DNA from: Harmonia axyridis
Taxonomy: Eukaryota > Arthropoda > Insecta > Coleoptera > Coccinellidae
NCBI RefSeq assembly: GCF_914767665.1
Contig: NC_059502.1
Location: forward strand, 5,084,001 to 5,148,000
DNA length: 64,000 nt
Reading direction: 5' to 3'
The position numbers and the translations under genes are program-made. Under the pieces are notes generated by a model. The model saw nothing but the letters and a program-made list of their open reading frames with translations. It was not told the DNA's origin and ran no database searches. Below, in pieces: positions 11,226 to 22,461 of the stretch (within the stretch, counting starts at the first letter, position 1; each line of letters opens with the position of its first letter).

Positions 11226-11401
11226 ATAGAGTGTACTGCGAAGTATGCATGAAAAAATATAGAAATGAGGATTCCCTGAGAACTCACATCCACTTTCATC
11301 ACAATCCTAAAATCAAAACACACGTGTGCCAACACTGTAGCTATACAACTCCAAGAATCTCAAATATGGAAAGACATTCTCGACGGCATCATTCATTATA
11401 G
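11226..11401 (+). CDS. Alternative terminal exon, two C2H2 zinc fingers
   Basis: 57 residues after ATTTCAG at 11219-11225. Fingers C4, C7, H20, H25 and C34-QH-C37, H50, H55, ending four residues after the last ligand. It is a sister of the exon at 10285 (shared FHHNPKIK and YTTPR), from which it is separated by the satellite array. The polypyrimidine tract is weak here, so splicing may be inefficient. The gap 11402-11819 holds nothing recognised. Confidence 0.85.
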
Positions 11402-11827
11402 TATTCGAATGTTCATCTCAAGATTGATTTCCTTTTTTTTTCTTTTTATTTGTTGTTCTCCATTTGACATAAATGTCTGGAACCATTAAAAACTACAATA
11501 AATTTATCTTGGCAAATTTTTTGAAATTTTATTTTTATTCTGGCTTGATTCGATTCTAAACTGTGTGAAGACCAAGGACTTACCATAGAAAGAAAAATTT
11601 TTCTTTTTCAAAATGGTCACTTTCAAGAGTGATGTATTCCAATGCTCCCCTAATTTTCTGTAAAACTTAAAATTTTAAAAATTAAATGAGTATGGTTGAT
11701 GCAGGCAATTCAATATAATTATCAGTTATCATTGTATATCTAGACAAAAAGTAAAAAAGTTTATAGAGATATTCACCTTTGCATTCGAATTAGGCTTCAA
11801 CCTCGACAGTCACTTCTTCATTAGAAC

Positions 11828-12525
11828 TAGGGATTTATCAAGCCAAGTAGCTTGACATTTCAACCAACTACTTTATTTGAAAATTAAGCTCGTGAAAAAT
11901 CACATACTTGAGCTTCACTTGACTTGATTTCAAATATTTATTGTTTGACTTGATATCAAGCTATTTGATATTACTTGAGCTTGATATGCACGCGCCGCAT
12001 GGCATATTTTTCTGCAATCTCGTGCGCGCTTAGACTAAATAAGGGGATTCCTCGAGCGCCGAGAGAATTTAGAATTCGCCAGTGTGACTTTATTAGTAGT
12101 TTTCTCACATTTCTACGAAATCTATTGGTAGATTTTGGTAGTTTCAGAAATATCTTTCCAAACATGGCCAAAATGGCCAAGAATTTTTTTTTAATGCCAG
12201 CATCTTCAGCACCTGTTGAAAGACAGATTTTCTAGAACTCTTGAGTTACAAAAACCCGCCATAGGTTAGGCGACAAATCTATAAGATGCCTCATGTATCT
12301 TAGATCCTGGATGGAAAATTATGAAATCAAACAAAGCCCGGAGGTTTCTCAATATTAAGAAACTTTATTTTTCATTATTTTTTATTTTGTAATGATTTAT
12401 AGTGATTCAATTTATATTTCTATTTCGAAAAAGTTGATATTTCCGGTTCTTTTATACAATTGACTTGAACTGAAGTCAAGCTCAAGCCAAGTAGCTTGAA
12501 AATCAAACCAGGCTGTGAATTCCTA
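11828..12525 (+). mobile_element. Non-autonomous hAT element, copy 1, complete
   Basis: 698 bp flanked by an exact 8-base target-site duplication ATTAGAAC (11820-11827 and 12526-12533). Ends are TAGGGATTTA and, inverted, TAGGAATTCA, matching hAT length and style. Inside, on the + strand near 12194-12235, is MPASSAPVERQIF, the hallmark end of the hAT dimerisation domain of transposases; the rest of the transposase is gone. Subterminal repeats of ACTTGA/TCAAGT are plentiful. Confidence 0.9.
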
Positions 12526-12840
12526 ATTAGAACCAATTTTTTTTCCTGGAGCATTCTTTCAGGACTGTAAAAAGCCAGAAACCTGTGGGGTCATATATGA
12601 AGAATTAGCTGGCTAGAAGATTGAATTAATTTCATATGTATTATTACTTTTTTCTCCATAATAATTTCCAAAGAAGAATAAACAACGTAGTATTCTAAAA
12701 CGCCCTTTTTTCAACACTCAACATACCATTTCAAGCTACCAGTTCAGAGTCGATTGCACACAAAGTTACTGTAAATGTTTTGTACTATTAGATTTATGTG
12801 TTATTTCGAATAATTAATATTAACGATAAATTTATTTCAG

Positions 12841-13022
12841 CTCGAGTGATTTGCCAAATATGCAAAAAATTGTATAAAAACGCAAAATCGTTGCGATCTC
12901 ACATCGACTTTCATCATAATCCCAGAATCAAAATACGCTGGTGCAAATACTGTAGTTATTATACGACCAGACCCCCTAGAATGAAGAAGCATTATAAATT
13001 GCTACATCGTAGCCTAATCTAA
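12841..13022 (+). CDS. Alternative terminal exon, two C2H2 zinc fingers (unit A)
   Basis: 59 residues after TTTATTTCAG; the first full codons are CGA GTG ATT. Fingers C4, C7, H20, H25 and C34, C37, H50, H55 with tail RSLI. Compared with its duplicate at 15082 it has I3 for S3 and R-W before C34, Y-Y-T-T for Y-S-T-T, and P-R-M for P-N-M, so the linker and the recognition region of finger 2 differ. Downstream 13023-13496 is duplicated spacer. Confidence 0.9.
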
Positions 13023-13496
13023 ACCTGCCCTTAGGCGACTCAGGAATCCCAAAATTGATGGACAGTGTGGTTATGATACTATAAAAGGCATGACATGACG
13101 TTAGTTTTGTATTAGTAAATCACTTTCATGTAAATATTAAAACATTTCTCCTACTTTTTCTCTCATTTTAACATTTCATGCGGAAAAGTTCAGTTGAATT
13201 TCACGCTTGACACAAAAATAGGCCCAGTGTGATACAATGGATCTCAATTTCACTGTTCTCAGTGCTTTTTTTTTTCAATAAATACATTCCAAAACCAAAA
13301 CAAAGAGTGATGATCCTGGTTGCTCAACACCAGAATTCGGAAACAGTTACAACCAAACCTCGCAAGGAATGTCATCAGAAATATCTGTTTTTTTTCAGAG
13401 CTATATAACTTTAAATTGCAATAAAACAACGATGGATTATTCGATTGACATGAATTTTATTTATCCGCAAGATAATCTTGTGGCATTACATTTTAA

Positions 13497-13903
13497 TAGT
13501 TATTTATAATACAAGTGCAGAAGGCATTGATATTCTTCCACGAGTTCAAAATTCAAAAACGAGCCACGAAGTGGCGAGTTTTGGAATGAACGAGTGGTAG
13601 AATGAGCCTTCTGTACGAGTATTATACATTATTTTCTCTAATTCAATGCATTTTTATTGAAATTAATGAAATATTTCCATAAATATATTTTAGTGATTTT
13701 TGCATTGAAAAATGTTGGTTGGCAGAACTGATTTCTTTAAGGCAAATTGATGAATTGACAGATAAAGCCGTGGCGGAAAGTTCGGAGTACCAACATATAA
13801 TAATGAAATATAACCATGAAAACTGTGCGTTTCTGATATATTCTCGCACGATTTTGTTCTACAAGATGTGGAAGAATGAACGGAATAACCACAGAATAAG
13901 AGA
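13497..13903. mobile_element. ~400-bp insertion splitting the mariner relic in unit A
   Basis: Unit B reads directly across this site (CATTTTAAATATGATTTC), giving the empty allele. The insert contains an imperfect inverted repeat, ATAATAC..GTGCAGAAGGC near 13507-13527 and its complement near 13602-13628. It may be a MITE or foldback element; the family is not recognised. A frame on the complement crosses it only by chance. Confidence 0.6.
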
Positions 13904-14206
13904 AATATGATTTCTGGCATATGACCGCCACGGCTGGCTCGGATGTAGTCCAATCTGGACGTCCAATTTTCGATGACTTTTTCCAATATTTGTTGCCGTA
14001 TATTGGCAATAACACGGCGAATGTTGTCTTCCAAATGGTCAAGGGTTTGTGGCTTATTTGCATAGACCAATGACTCTACATAGCCCCACAGAAAGTAGTC
14101 TAGCGGTGTTAAATAACAAGATCTTGGAGGCCAATTCACAGGTCCAAAACGTGAAATTAGGCGGTCTCCAAACTCGTCTCTCAATAAATCGATTGTGGCA
14201 CGAGCT
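13904..14206 (-). pseudogene. Mariner-like transposase 3' fragment (unit A)
   Basis: The complement encodes the end of a mariner-family transposase: GDRLISRFGPVNWPPRSC, PLDYFLWGYVESLVYA, the IENWTSRLDYIRAS segment and MPEII. It is truncated at 14206 by the duplication junction and at its 3' end by the insertion at 13497-13903. Remaining 3' flank of the element continues on the other side of that insertion, to about 13430. Not functional. Confidence 0.85.
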
Positions 14207-14766
14207 ACTTGATATTACTTGAGCTTGATATGCACGCGCCGCATGGCATATTTTTCTGCAATCTCGTGCGTGCTAAGACTAAATAAGGGGATTCCTCGAC
14301 CGCCGAGAAACTTTAGCATTCGCCAGTGTGACTTTATTAGTAGCTTTCTCACATTTCTACGAAATCAATTGGTAGATTTTGGTAGTTTCAGAAATATCTT
14401 CCCAAAATTGGCCAAAATGGCCAAGAATTTTTTAATGCCAGCATCTTCAGCACCTGTTGAAAGACAGATTTTCCAGAACTCTTGAGTTACAAAAACCCGC
14501 CATAGGTTAGGCGACAAATCTATAAGATGCCTCATGTATCTTAGATCCTGGATGGAAAATTATGAAATCAAACAAAGCCCGGAGGTTTCTCAATATTAAG
14601 AAACTTTATTTTTCATTATTTTTTATTTTGTAATGATTTATAGTGATTCAATTTATATTTCTATTTCGAAAAAGTTGTAATTTCCGGTTCTTTTATACAA
14701 TTGACTTGAACTGAAGTCAAGCTCAAGCCAAGTAGCTTGAAAATCAAACCAAGCTGTGAATTCTTA
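14207..14766 (+). mobile_element. hAT element copy 2, 5' truncated by the tandem duplication
   Basis: Nearly identical to 11963-12525, including MPASSAPVERQIF near 14440-14478, and followed by the same ATTAGAAC at 14767-14774. The left end is missing because the duplication junction lies inside the element. It is a passenger of the duplication, not an independent insertion. Confidence 0.9.
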
Positions 14767-15081
14767 ATTAGAACCAATTTTTTTTCCTGGAGCATTCTTT
14801 CAGGACTGTAAAAAGCCAGAAACCTGTGGGGTCATATATGAAGAATTAGCTGGCTAGAAGATTGAATTGATTTCATATGTATTATTACTTTTTTCTCCAT
14901 AATAATTTCCAAAAAAGAATAAACAACGTAGTATTCTAAAAGGCCCTTTTTTTAACACTCAACATAATATTACAAGCTACCAGTTCACAGTCGATTGCAC
15001 ACAAAGTTACTGTAAATGTTTTGTACTATTTGATTTATGCGTTATTTCGAATAATTAATATTAACGATAAATTTATTTCAG

Positions 15082-15263
15082 CTCGAGTGAGTTGCCAAAT
15101 ATGCAAAAAATTGTATAAAAACGCAGAATCGTTGCGATCTCACATAAACTTTCATCATAATCCCAGAATCAAACTACACAAGTGCAAATACTGTAGTTAT
15201 TCTACGACCAGACCTCCTAATATGAAGAGGCATTATCAATTGCTACATCCTAGCCTAATCTAA
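15082..15263 (+). CDS. Alternative terminal exon, two C2H2 zinc fingers (unit B)
   Basis: 59 residues after ATTTATTTCAG. Fingers C4, C7, H20, H25 and C34, C37, H50, H55, tail PSLI. This is the close duplicate of the exon at 12841. Its second finger (YSTTRPPNMKRH) is nearer to the array consensus, so it probably keeps the older specificity. 15264-15620 is shared spacer of the duplication. Confidence 0.92.
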
Positions 15264-15629
15264 ACCTGCCCTTAGGCGACTCAGGAATCCCAAAATTGAT
15301 GGACAGTGTGATTATGATACTATAAAAGGCATGACATGACGTTAGTTTTGTATTAGTAAATCACTTTCATATGAATATTAAAACATTTCTTCTACTTTTT
15401 CTTTTATTTTGACATTTCATGCGAAAAAGTTCAGTTGAATTTCACGCTTGACACAAAAATAGGCCTGTGTGATACTAGGTTACTAAAATGGATCTCACTG
15501 ATTCTCACTGCTTTTTTTTTTCAATAAAGACATTTCAAAACAAAGAGTGTTGATCCTGGTTGTAATAAAACAACGATGGATTATTCGATTGACATAAATT
15601 TTATTTATCCGCAAGATAATCTTGTGGCA

Positions 15630-16295
15630 TTACATTTTAAATATGATTTCTGGCATATGACCGCCACGGCTGGCTCGGATGTAGTCCAATCTGGACGTCC
15701 AATTTTCGATGATTTTTTCCAACATTTGTGGCCGTATATCGGCAATAACATGGCGAATGTTGTCTTCCAAATGGTCAAGGGTTTGTGGCTTATCCGCATA
15801 GACCAATGACTTTACATAGCCCCACAGAAAGTAGTCTAGCGGTGTTAAATCACAAGATCTTGGAGGCCAACTCACAGGTCCAAAACGTGAAATTGGGCGG
15901 TCACCAAACGTGTCTTTCAATAAATCTATTGTGGCACGAGCTGTGTGACATATTCCGCCGTCTTGTTGGAACCGCAGCTCCTGGACTTCATGGTTGTTCA
16001 ATTCAGGAATGAAAAAGTTAGTAATCATGGCTCTATACCGATCACCATTGACTGTAACGTTCTGGCCATCATCGTTTTTGAAGAAGTACGGACCAATGAT
16101 TCCACCAGCCCATAAAACGCACCAAACAGTCAGTTTTTCTGGATGTAACGGTATTTCGACATACACTTGAGGATAAGCTTCACTCCAAATGCGGCAGTTT
16201 TGTTTGTTGACGTAGCCATTCAACCAGAAGTGCGCTTCATTGCTAAGCAAAATAAAATGGACGTAGTGCGCGATACGTATTCCGCACAGAACCAT
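15630..16295 (-). pseudogene. Mariner-like (apparent DD41D) transposase, partial and catalytically mutated
   Basis: A 221-residue open frame on the complement covers most of the catalytic domain: SNEAHFWLNGYVNKQ, RFQQDGGICHTARATIDLL, and PLDYFLWGYVKSLVYADK, ending ASRGGHMPEIIFKM. By my count 41 residues separate the second Asp (QQDG) from the third (PLDY), the spacing of rosa-type DD41D mariners. The first catalytic Asp, normally in SDEAHF, is Asn here. The N-terminal helix-turn-helix half is missing or frame-shifted; remnants run on to about 16600. The element is dead. Terminal inverted repeats were not resolved. Confidence 0.85.
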
Positions 16296-16775
16296 TATTT
16301 TCGAAATGAAACTGCACTATTTGCAAGCGTTGTTCAGGCGAGAGTCTATTCATGATGAATTGCCAAACCAAACTGAGAATAAATCACTTGACAGCTATTA
16401 AATCGGTCGCCGTCTTGAATGGTAAAGTTTTGTTCGTACTGGTGCTCGCACAGCCTTAGAAAAAGACTTTGATTCTGGTACCCACGCAGTACGAATACTA
16501 TGATTCGATTCCTCTTCCAAATTCAAAGGCCATGGTTTAGGTCTCGTTGCTAGATTAGATAAAAGTACTTTATCCTCATCAGCATAAATGAAATGTTCTT
16601 CGGTTTATTTCAAACTCTTAATTTCATTTAGAAGTGTTGATTTGCTATGAAGTACAAATGTATCTTCTTGGCCATTTGTAGACATTTACTGTTATCCCAG
16701 AAATTCCGGATATTTGTCAACTAATTAGAAAGATTCTCTACAAAAAGTCACCGATATTAATAAATATATTTACAG

Positions 16776-16963
16776 GTCGCGTGGAATGTGATATTTGCTT
16801 CAAGACTTATAAAAACGAAGACACTGTGAGTGCGCATAAACGTACTTATCATAAATCTGAGGTTGAGATACATAGATGTCAGTACTGCGATTATAGTACT
16901 ATACTCAAATACAATTTAAAGAGGCATCACATAGCAAGACATAAAGGAATAACTTCTATATAG
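16776..16963 (+). CDS. Alternative terminal exon, two C2H2 zinc fingers (family of 16.8-18.6 kb)
   Basis: 61 residues after TATATTTACAG. Fingers C4-DI-C7, H20, H25 and C34-QY-C37, H50, H55. It is the first of four tandem copies sharing CFKTYKNE and KRHHIARH. Copies differ mainly between residues 14 and 32 and in the first half of finger 2, which is where DNA contacts would change. The DNA before the acceptor (AAAAGTCACCGATATTAATA) is also conserved among the copies, so flank and exon duplicated together. Confidence 0.92.
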
Positions 16964-17274
16964 GTACACAATTTTCTATACAACAACGTTCTATATGGGA
17001 TTACTGATTGATCGAATCCATAATATGTACTTTGCATAGTATTTACTATTTTATATTTAATTTTGAACAGTTTTATCCGTTACTAATAATAAGTTGATCA
17101 TGAGTAGAATAAGTTATTGTCCATGTTTTTACTCCCAAGAATATGTTACTAACAATTTCCATTCCTGAATAAATTATCAATATTATTTTTTTTTATCATG
17201 AGAAGAGTAGATAGAGTAGATATTAGTAAGATTCTGTACCAAAATGTCACCAATATTAATAAATATGTTTACAG

Positions 17275-17462
17275 GTCGTGTGAAATGTGATATTTGCTTC
17301 AAGACTTATAAAAACGAAGTCATTGTGAATGTCCATAAGCGTAGATATCATAACTCCGAGACTGAGATGTTTAGATGTCACTACTGCGATTATAGTTCTA
17401 TCCTCAAATACAATTTAAAGAGACATCACATTGCAAGACATAAGGGGAAGACTTCTGTTTAG
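17275..17462 (+). CDS. Alternative terminal exon, two C2H2 zinc fingers (second of four copies)
   Basis: 61 residues after GTTTACAG. Fingers C4, C7, H20, H25 and C34-HY-C37, H50, H55, ending HKGKTSV. Offset from the previous copy is 499 bases. Distinguishing residues: V15-I16 in finger 1 and S-S-I-L before the second histidine pair. Confidence 0.92.
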
Positions 17463-17893
17463 GTATACAATTTTCTTGTATCATAAAAAAGACAAAGATT
17501 GTATTGAATGAATGAGATTGCTTTTGCTATTATCTATATTTTTTACATATTTCTCGAAGATCAATCATTTATGAAACAGTGTTTTGTTCACACCAGATAC
17601 AATAAAGTTCTAAAGAAGAATACAGATTGATCAATCTATATATACTTTGCATAGTATTTATTTCGTGTTCCACTATTATTTATTTAGTATTAAACGGTTA
17701 ACAGTTACTAATTATTAGTGAATCAAGATTGTAATAAGTTACATTCTATGTTTTTCACTACCAAAATTAGGATACTAACACTTTGCATTCTTAAATAAAT
17801 TATCAATGTTATTTCCTTTTTTATCATAAAAAGAGTAGATAGAGTAAAGATTCTGAACCAAAAAGTCACCGATAATAATAGATATGTTTACAG

Positions 17894-17996
17894 GTCGCGT
17901 AAAATCTGATATTTGCTTCAAGACTTATAAAAACGAACTCACTGTGAGTGTGCATAAACGTAGTTAGCAAGACATAAGGCGATCACGTTTGTTTAG
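17894..17996 (+). pseudogene. Broken zinc-finger exon (third of four copies)
   Basis: The acceptor GTTTACAG and first codons are kept, but the first zinc cysteine is Ser (TCT for TGT). An internal deletion of about 85 bases fuses CGTAGTTA to GCAAGACATAAGG, creating TAG at 17965-17967. All of finger 2 and the end of finger 1 are lost. If spliced in, it would give a 23-residue end with no finger. Confidence 0.93.
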
Positions 17997-18428
17997 GTAC
18001 ACAGTTTTCTTGTATCATAAAAAAAGGCAAAGATTTTATAAAACGAATAAGATTGCTTTGCTATTATCCAAATTTTTTCACATATTTCTCGAAGATAAAT
18101 CATTCAGGAAAAAGTGTTCAGAACAGATACAATAAAGTTCTTTAGCAGAATACAGATTGATCAATGCATAAGTACTTTGCATAGTATTAATTTAGTATTC
18201 CACTGTTATTTGTTAATTATTAAACTGTTAACCGTTACTAATTATTAGTTAATCATGATTATAATAAGTTACTTTCTATGTTTTTCACTACCAAAAATAT
18301 GATACTAACACTTTGCACTCCTAAATAAATTATCAATGTTCTTTCCTTTTTTTATCATGAAACAAATGGATAGATAGTAGTAAGATTCTGAAACAAAAAG
18401 TCACCGATATTAATGAATATGTTTACAG

Positions 18429-18616
18429 GTCGCGTGAAATGTGATATTTGCTTCAAGACTTATAAAAACGAACACACTGTGTATGTGCATAAAAGTAGTT
18501 ATCATAGTTCCGTGGCTAAGATGCATAGATGTCAGTTCTGCAATTATAGTTCTATGCTTAAACACAATTTAAAGAGACATCATATAGCAAGGCATCAGGA
18601 GATCAGTCCTATATAG
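18429..18616 (+). CDS. Alternative terminal exon, two C2H2 zinc fingers (fourth of four copies)
   Basis: 61 residues after GTTTACAG. Fingers C4, C7, H20, H25 and C34-QF-C37, H50, H55. It is the most divergent functional copy: H-T-V-Y in finger 1, S-S-M-L-K-H in finger 2, and tail QEISPI. Offset from the broken copy is 535 bases. The gap 18617-19366 shows no other gene. Confidence 0.92.
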
Positions 18617-19366
18617 GTACACATTTTTTTAGTATCATAAAAAAGGCAAACTTTGTGCAAGATGAAAAAAATTTCTCTAGATTCTACAGATTGATCGAAC
18701 CCATATGTACCTAGATATAGTATTTTTATTCAGTATTTTGCTGTTCAATTATTTTAGGCGTTGCTATGGAGCTGATCATGATTTAAAACATTTTAGTACT
18801 TTCTATGTTTTCAATACCAAAAATGTGATACTATCAATTTACGTTCGAAACATCCATATTCACGTAAAATTTCAGCATATCGATCAATGATTCCAATTAT
18901 TTACCATCATCCAAAGTAAACCGCTAAACTAAAATAGAAACTATAAAAACAATGGGTTCAAACATTCAATTATGAAGAATTTAGTTGAACAGAAAATATC
19001 ACTAATAGCCAATTGCCAACATGAAAATCATACAGGTGGAATTAAAAGACTGGAGCTTAAACTATTCAGAATCTATCACCATTTGCATTTGCATTTTGCA
19101 TAACAGTCAAAAATGTTTTCTTCTTTATACCATATTTTATAGCCTTTTTAGTATTGTCACTAACTGTAATATTTTTGCAATCTTCAATGTTTGACGATGA
19201 ACACAGTTACAAAATCCCTAAATTGTTGATATCATATTTTTGGTGGTAAAACATAAAAAGTATGAAATTCCTTTTATTGTTATTCAGTAGTTATTAAGTA
19301 TTAAAATGATTAATTTTTAAGGACAATTGAATCCATAAATATTAACAAATTGTAAAATGATTGCAG

Positions 19367-19554
19367 ATCGGGTGGAATGTACCTTCTGTTCAAATACTTT
19401 CAAGAATATGGCAACGCTTACTTCACACAAGTCTAGGATGCATAATCCTCTAACCAAGAAATACAAATGTAAGGACTGCAACTATACAACATTAAGAACA
19501 GCCGATTTGAGAAGACATGTTCTCTGTAGACATTCCGATCTATGTTTCGAGTAA
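19367..19554 (+). CDS. Alternative terminal exon, two C2H2 zinc fingers
   Basis: 61 residues after TGATTGCAG. Fingers C4-TF-C7, H20, H25 and C34-KD-C37, H50, H55. It keeps the MHNP linker of the upstream group but has diverged elsewhere (SNTFKNMATLTSH, TTLRTADLRRH). It is the last exon of the upstream group whose first finger ends in His. The polypyrimidine tract is poor. Confidence 0.88.
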
Positions 19555-20599
19555 TTTTTTTTTATTTTGAATTGAATTCTAGTTTTTCATGTGATCATGA
19601 TCAAATTTTTAATTTTTATAAAATCTTAGTTTTTTTTGGACCAGAAGAAATTGTTGTATATACTTCAAAAGTTGTATTCATTCTTTCTTCATTGAATTTA
19701 ATCGAATTGAAGATTTATTATTATATTAAGAAAGACTTTACTTCAAAGAATATTTCATTAGATATGAAATAGCTATGTATTTTCTTATTAATCTTTATAA
19801 CAATGTTAGTAATTGAAGATGAAAAGGTAATAAATATCCGAAGGAAATAAATTTTAATTTCTTTACATTGAGCCTTTTTATTTGAATGATTATAAGGAAA
19901 GGTTTTCTATTTTTTTCAGAATATAGTTCTCTACTACCTTCATTGAAGCATTAATTTTTATGATCCTTTTATGTTTCTACGTTATTCATATTATGGGGAA
20001 CATAACATTAAAGCATATGGAAAAATAATTTTGTTTTTATTCAATAGATTGAGTCCTTATTTGGCGGAACCTCATCATGAATAAGATGAAAACAAAGTAA
20101 TTTCCGCTAAACTATTTAATTGTCTGCAACAATTGTTTCGTCACACATTAAGCTACTTTTTTTGACTGATGCTCAGTCAAATGTCAAGCTGCCATTTGGT
20201 CAGTGTACAAGCTTGAATTTTTGAGATTAAGATATCTAGCAATTTTCTCAGGTACTTAGGTGAATAAGATTTCTGTAGGAGAGAATATTCTGTGTCTAAT
20301 ATGAGATGGTCGGAACAATCTTGTAAACGTTATTGAATCGAGTTAATTTCCATGATTGAATGGCATAACCTATTGAACACAAATGTCATAAGAAATGTGA
20401 AAAGAAAAATGAATAGTGTTGCCATTAAAACCATTTAAAATCCTATTATTTCTATTGGAAAACTTTATATAAATTACTATACATTGTAAACATTATTTTA
20501 TACAAGATTCTTTTAGACTCGTAAGTATATGTTCAGTTCTTTAGATGTTCTGTGTTTATAATTAAAAATTCATGAGATTCTGACTGGTATATTTTTCAG
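19555..20599 (+). other. Spacer, nothing recognised
   Basis: AT-rich sequence. Frames on both strands are short and low in complexity. No transposon ends or clear repeats were seen. Confidence 0.5.
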
Positions 20600-20796
20600 A
20601 TTTCGCTGTCCCACAACTACCTAAAAATCGACGTGATTGCAACTGCGCAGGACGTAAAGGTCTCACTAGAAAGATTCACTTACCAGGAAGCGGTTGCAAG
20701 GACGAAGAAGTTTTTAGATGCATGGCTAAAAATTGCAACTTCAATACCAATAACAGAGAAATTTTAATCAGGCATCTTTTCGAGCATGATACGTAG
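20600..20796 (+). CDS. Alternative terminal exon with an irregular first finger
   Basis: 64 residues after ATTTTTCAG, in the common phase (AT + TTC GCT GTC). Finger 2 is C40-x4-C45-x12-H58-x3-H62. The first possible finger is C13-x1-C15-x10-H26-x5-C32 and lacks the usual aromatic and leucine core, so it may be a degraded or altered zinc site. A basic stretch PKNRRD precedes it. I cannot match it to a particular sister exon. Because the frame and acceptor are intact, I treat it as real but unusual. Confidence 0.7.
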
Positions 20797-22273
20797 AAAA
20801 CGATAATAAATGTATTGATCATCTCAAATTTCGATATATAACCAATATTTCGAGATCTTTCTTTTGTTACTTTTGATATGATTAATTGGTACTGAGTGTT
20901 GAAAAAAAAAAACTGAGTGTTCAAAAAAATACCAAAGGAAAGACATGATTTACTATAACTATCAGTTGTGATTTTCGATAGACAAAGTGCCATATTTTAT
21001 TTATATTCTATTTCATTGTCCATTTAAAGAGGTATATTTAAGTAATTATACTAAGTTATTGAGGCTTAGTGATTTGTTTTTTCAATTGAAACTCATATTA
21101 TGATGTAAACAAAAATTGGGGTACATAAATAATTTTTTAATATCCAAAAATAAATAAAAGAGACCTATAAACCGTTCAAAAATTTCAGGACAAACACTTC
21201 AACAAAAACCTAGTTAAATAATTCTTTCTTCTTTACCAACATATATGTATGTGTGAATTGTATTTATTGTCTATTTTTTTTTCTTTAAATTTTTTGTGTA
21301 TAACCTGTGATTCTGGTTCACTTCATCTTATTAGTGTGTTTTTGTTATATACTCATTTCTCTCAGGGATATCATAAAAAGAGTACGAAATTTTAGTTGTG
21401 TGTTACGATGAATGCTTCTATGGTATATTATGCTTTCATACAAATACATCCATCCAAATCATTTAGTTATTCAAATGAACATATTTTTCTCAACTTGTTA
21501 TAAAAAAATTGAGAATTTAAGAGCATATCATATATATTTATTAGAATTTTGTCCCTTCAGCAAAATTCACCAAAATACTTACTGAAAATCTGTTTATTAA
21601 ATAATATAACTTATTTCCGTAGACGTCCAGTAAAATAATATAGTGCATTTCAATGATGTAGAATTGTAGGTATAAGTTTTTTTGCATCCATTCTCACCTT
21701 TCTGCTATAACCAAATTCTCATGAATTGCGTTGAAAAATTTTGAAATGGAAAAGTTTTTTAATGAAATTTTACTCAGGTCTTCATTCTGCTAGAACAATC
21801 CTTGTAGAGCAATAAGAAATTAGTAGTGAAACTTCTTGAATTATTGACACATCAAGAATTGTATTTATAGATGTAAGATTAGTTAGGAACCTTCATTATT
21901 TATGTGATATATATTTTATTTTAGACATTTCCTATGCAACTAAATTTCAACAGGGTGCAAATTCAATCATTAATGTGAATAGATGTACTGAAATCGAACG
22001 TAGTTACAAATAAATAGCTTCAGTGTGAATATCTTTTATTTAACTACGAAATTTTGTGATTCGTGTTGCTATCTCTGTAGAGATCCTTGTTGTTTATTTT
22101 AGGTAGCACGGTTTGTTGCATGAAATGAACTGCAGAATAAACAATGATATTTTGTACTTCTCTATCCTTTAATGGGCATTGGGAGTTACATTGAAAAACG
22201 CGTTCTGGTGATGTGTACTAAACCTTATTTTTTTTTTTTTTAGTTTTCATATCTAATTTTTTATTTTTTTCAG
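20797..22273 (+). other. Spacer, nothing recognised
   Basis: About 1.5 kb of AT-rich DNA with several poly-T runs. No in-phase finger exon, transposon end or clear tandem repeat was found on either strand. Confidence 0.5.
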
Positions 22274-22461
22274 GTTATTATCCCTGTTTAATATGTGGAA
22301 GGATTTATAGTCACTATACTTCCCGTAGTAGACATATGAAGTATGAATGTGGCAAACTGCCAACTTTTAAATGTTCCCATCACAATTGTGCTTATCGCGC
22401 CAAAAGAAAAGGTCATCTGAAGGTTCACATGGCCAGAAAACATAATGTGGTTTTATTATGA
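22274..22461 (+). CDS. Alternative terminal exon, C2HC plus C2H2 zinc fingers (lola-type)
   Basis: 61 residues after TTTTTTTCAG. Finger 1 is C4-x2-C7-x12-H20-x4-C25, the C2HC type typical of lola; finger 2 is C33-x4-C38-x12-H51-x4-H56. The linker YECGKLPTFKC and YRAK between the fingers are close to classical lola exons. This is the first such exon in the window. Tail NVVLL. Confidence 0.93.

Larger units (their letters stand above)
11963..14206 (+). repeat. First unit of a tandem duplication (hAT part, zinc-finger exon, mariner part)
   Basis: Unit A (11963-14206) and unit B (14207-15942) share order: 3' portion of the hAT copy, zinc-finger exon, shared downstream DNA, 3' portion of a mariner-like element. 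The junction at 14203-14206 joins mariner DNA to hAT DNA through AGCT, which is present at both parental breakpoints (11959-11962 and 15939-15942). Unit A is longer because of an insertion at about 13497-13903 and about 100 bases near 13332-13425. Confidence 0.85.

Noticed and set aside
11975..12235. Open frame of 86 codons as a possible host gene
   Set aside because: It is the transposase remnant of a hAT element; the same sequence recurs at 14219 with the element.
13690..14184. 164-codon frame on the complement that looks like a gene
   Set aside because: It is the mariner fragment running by chance into the unrelated insertion at 13497-13903.
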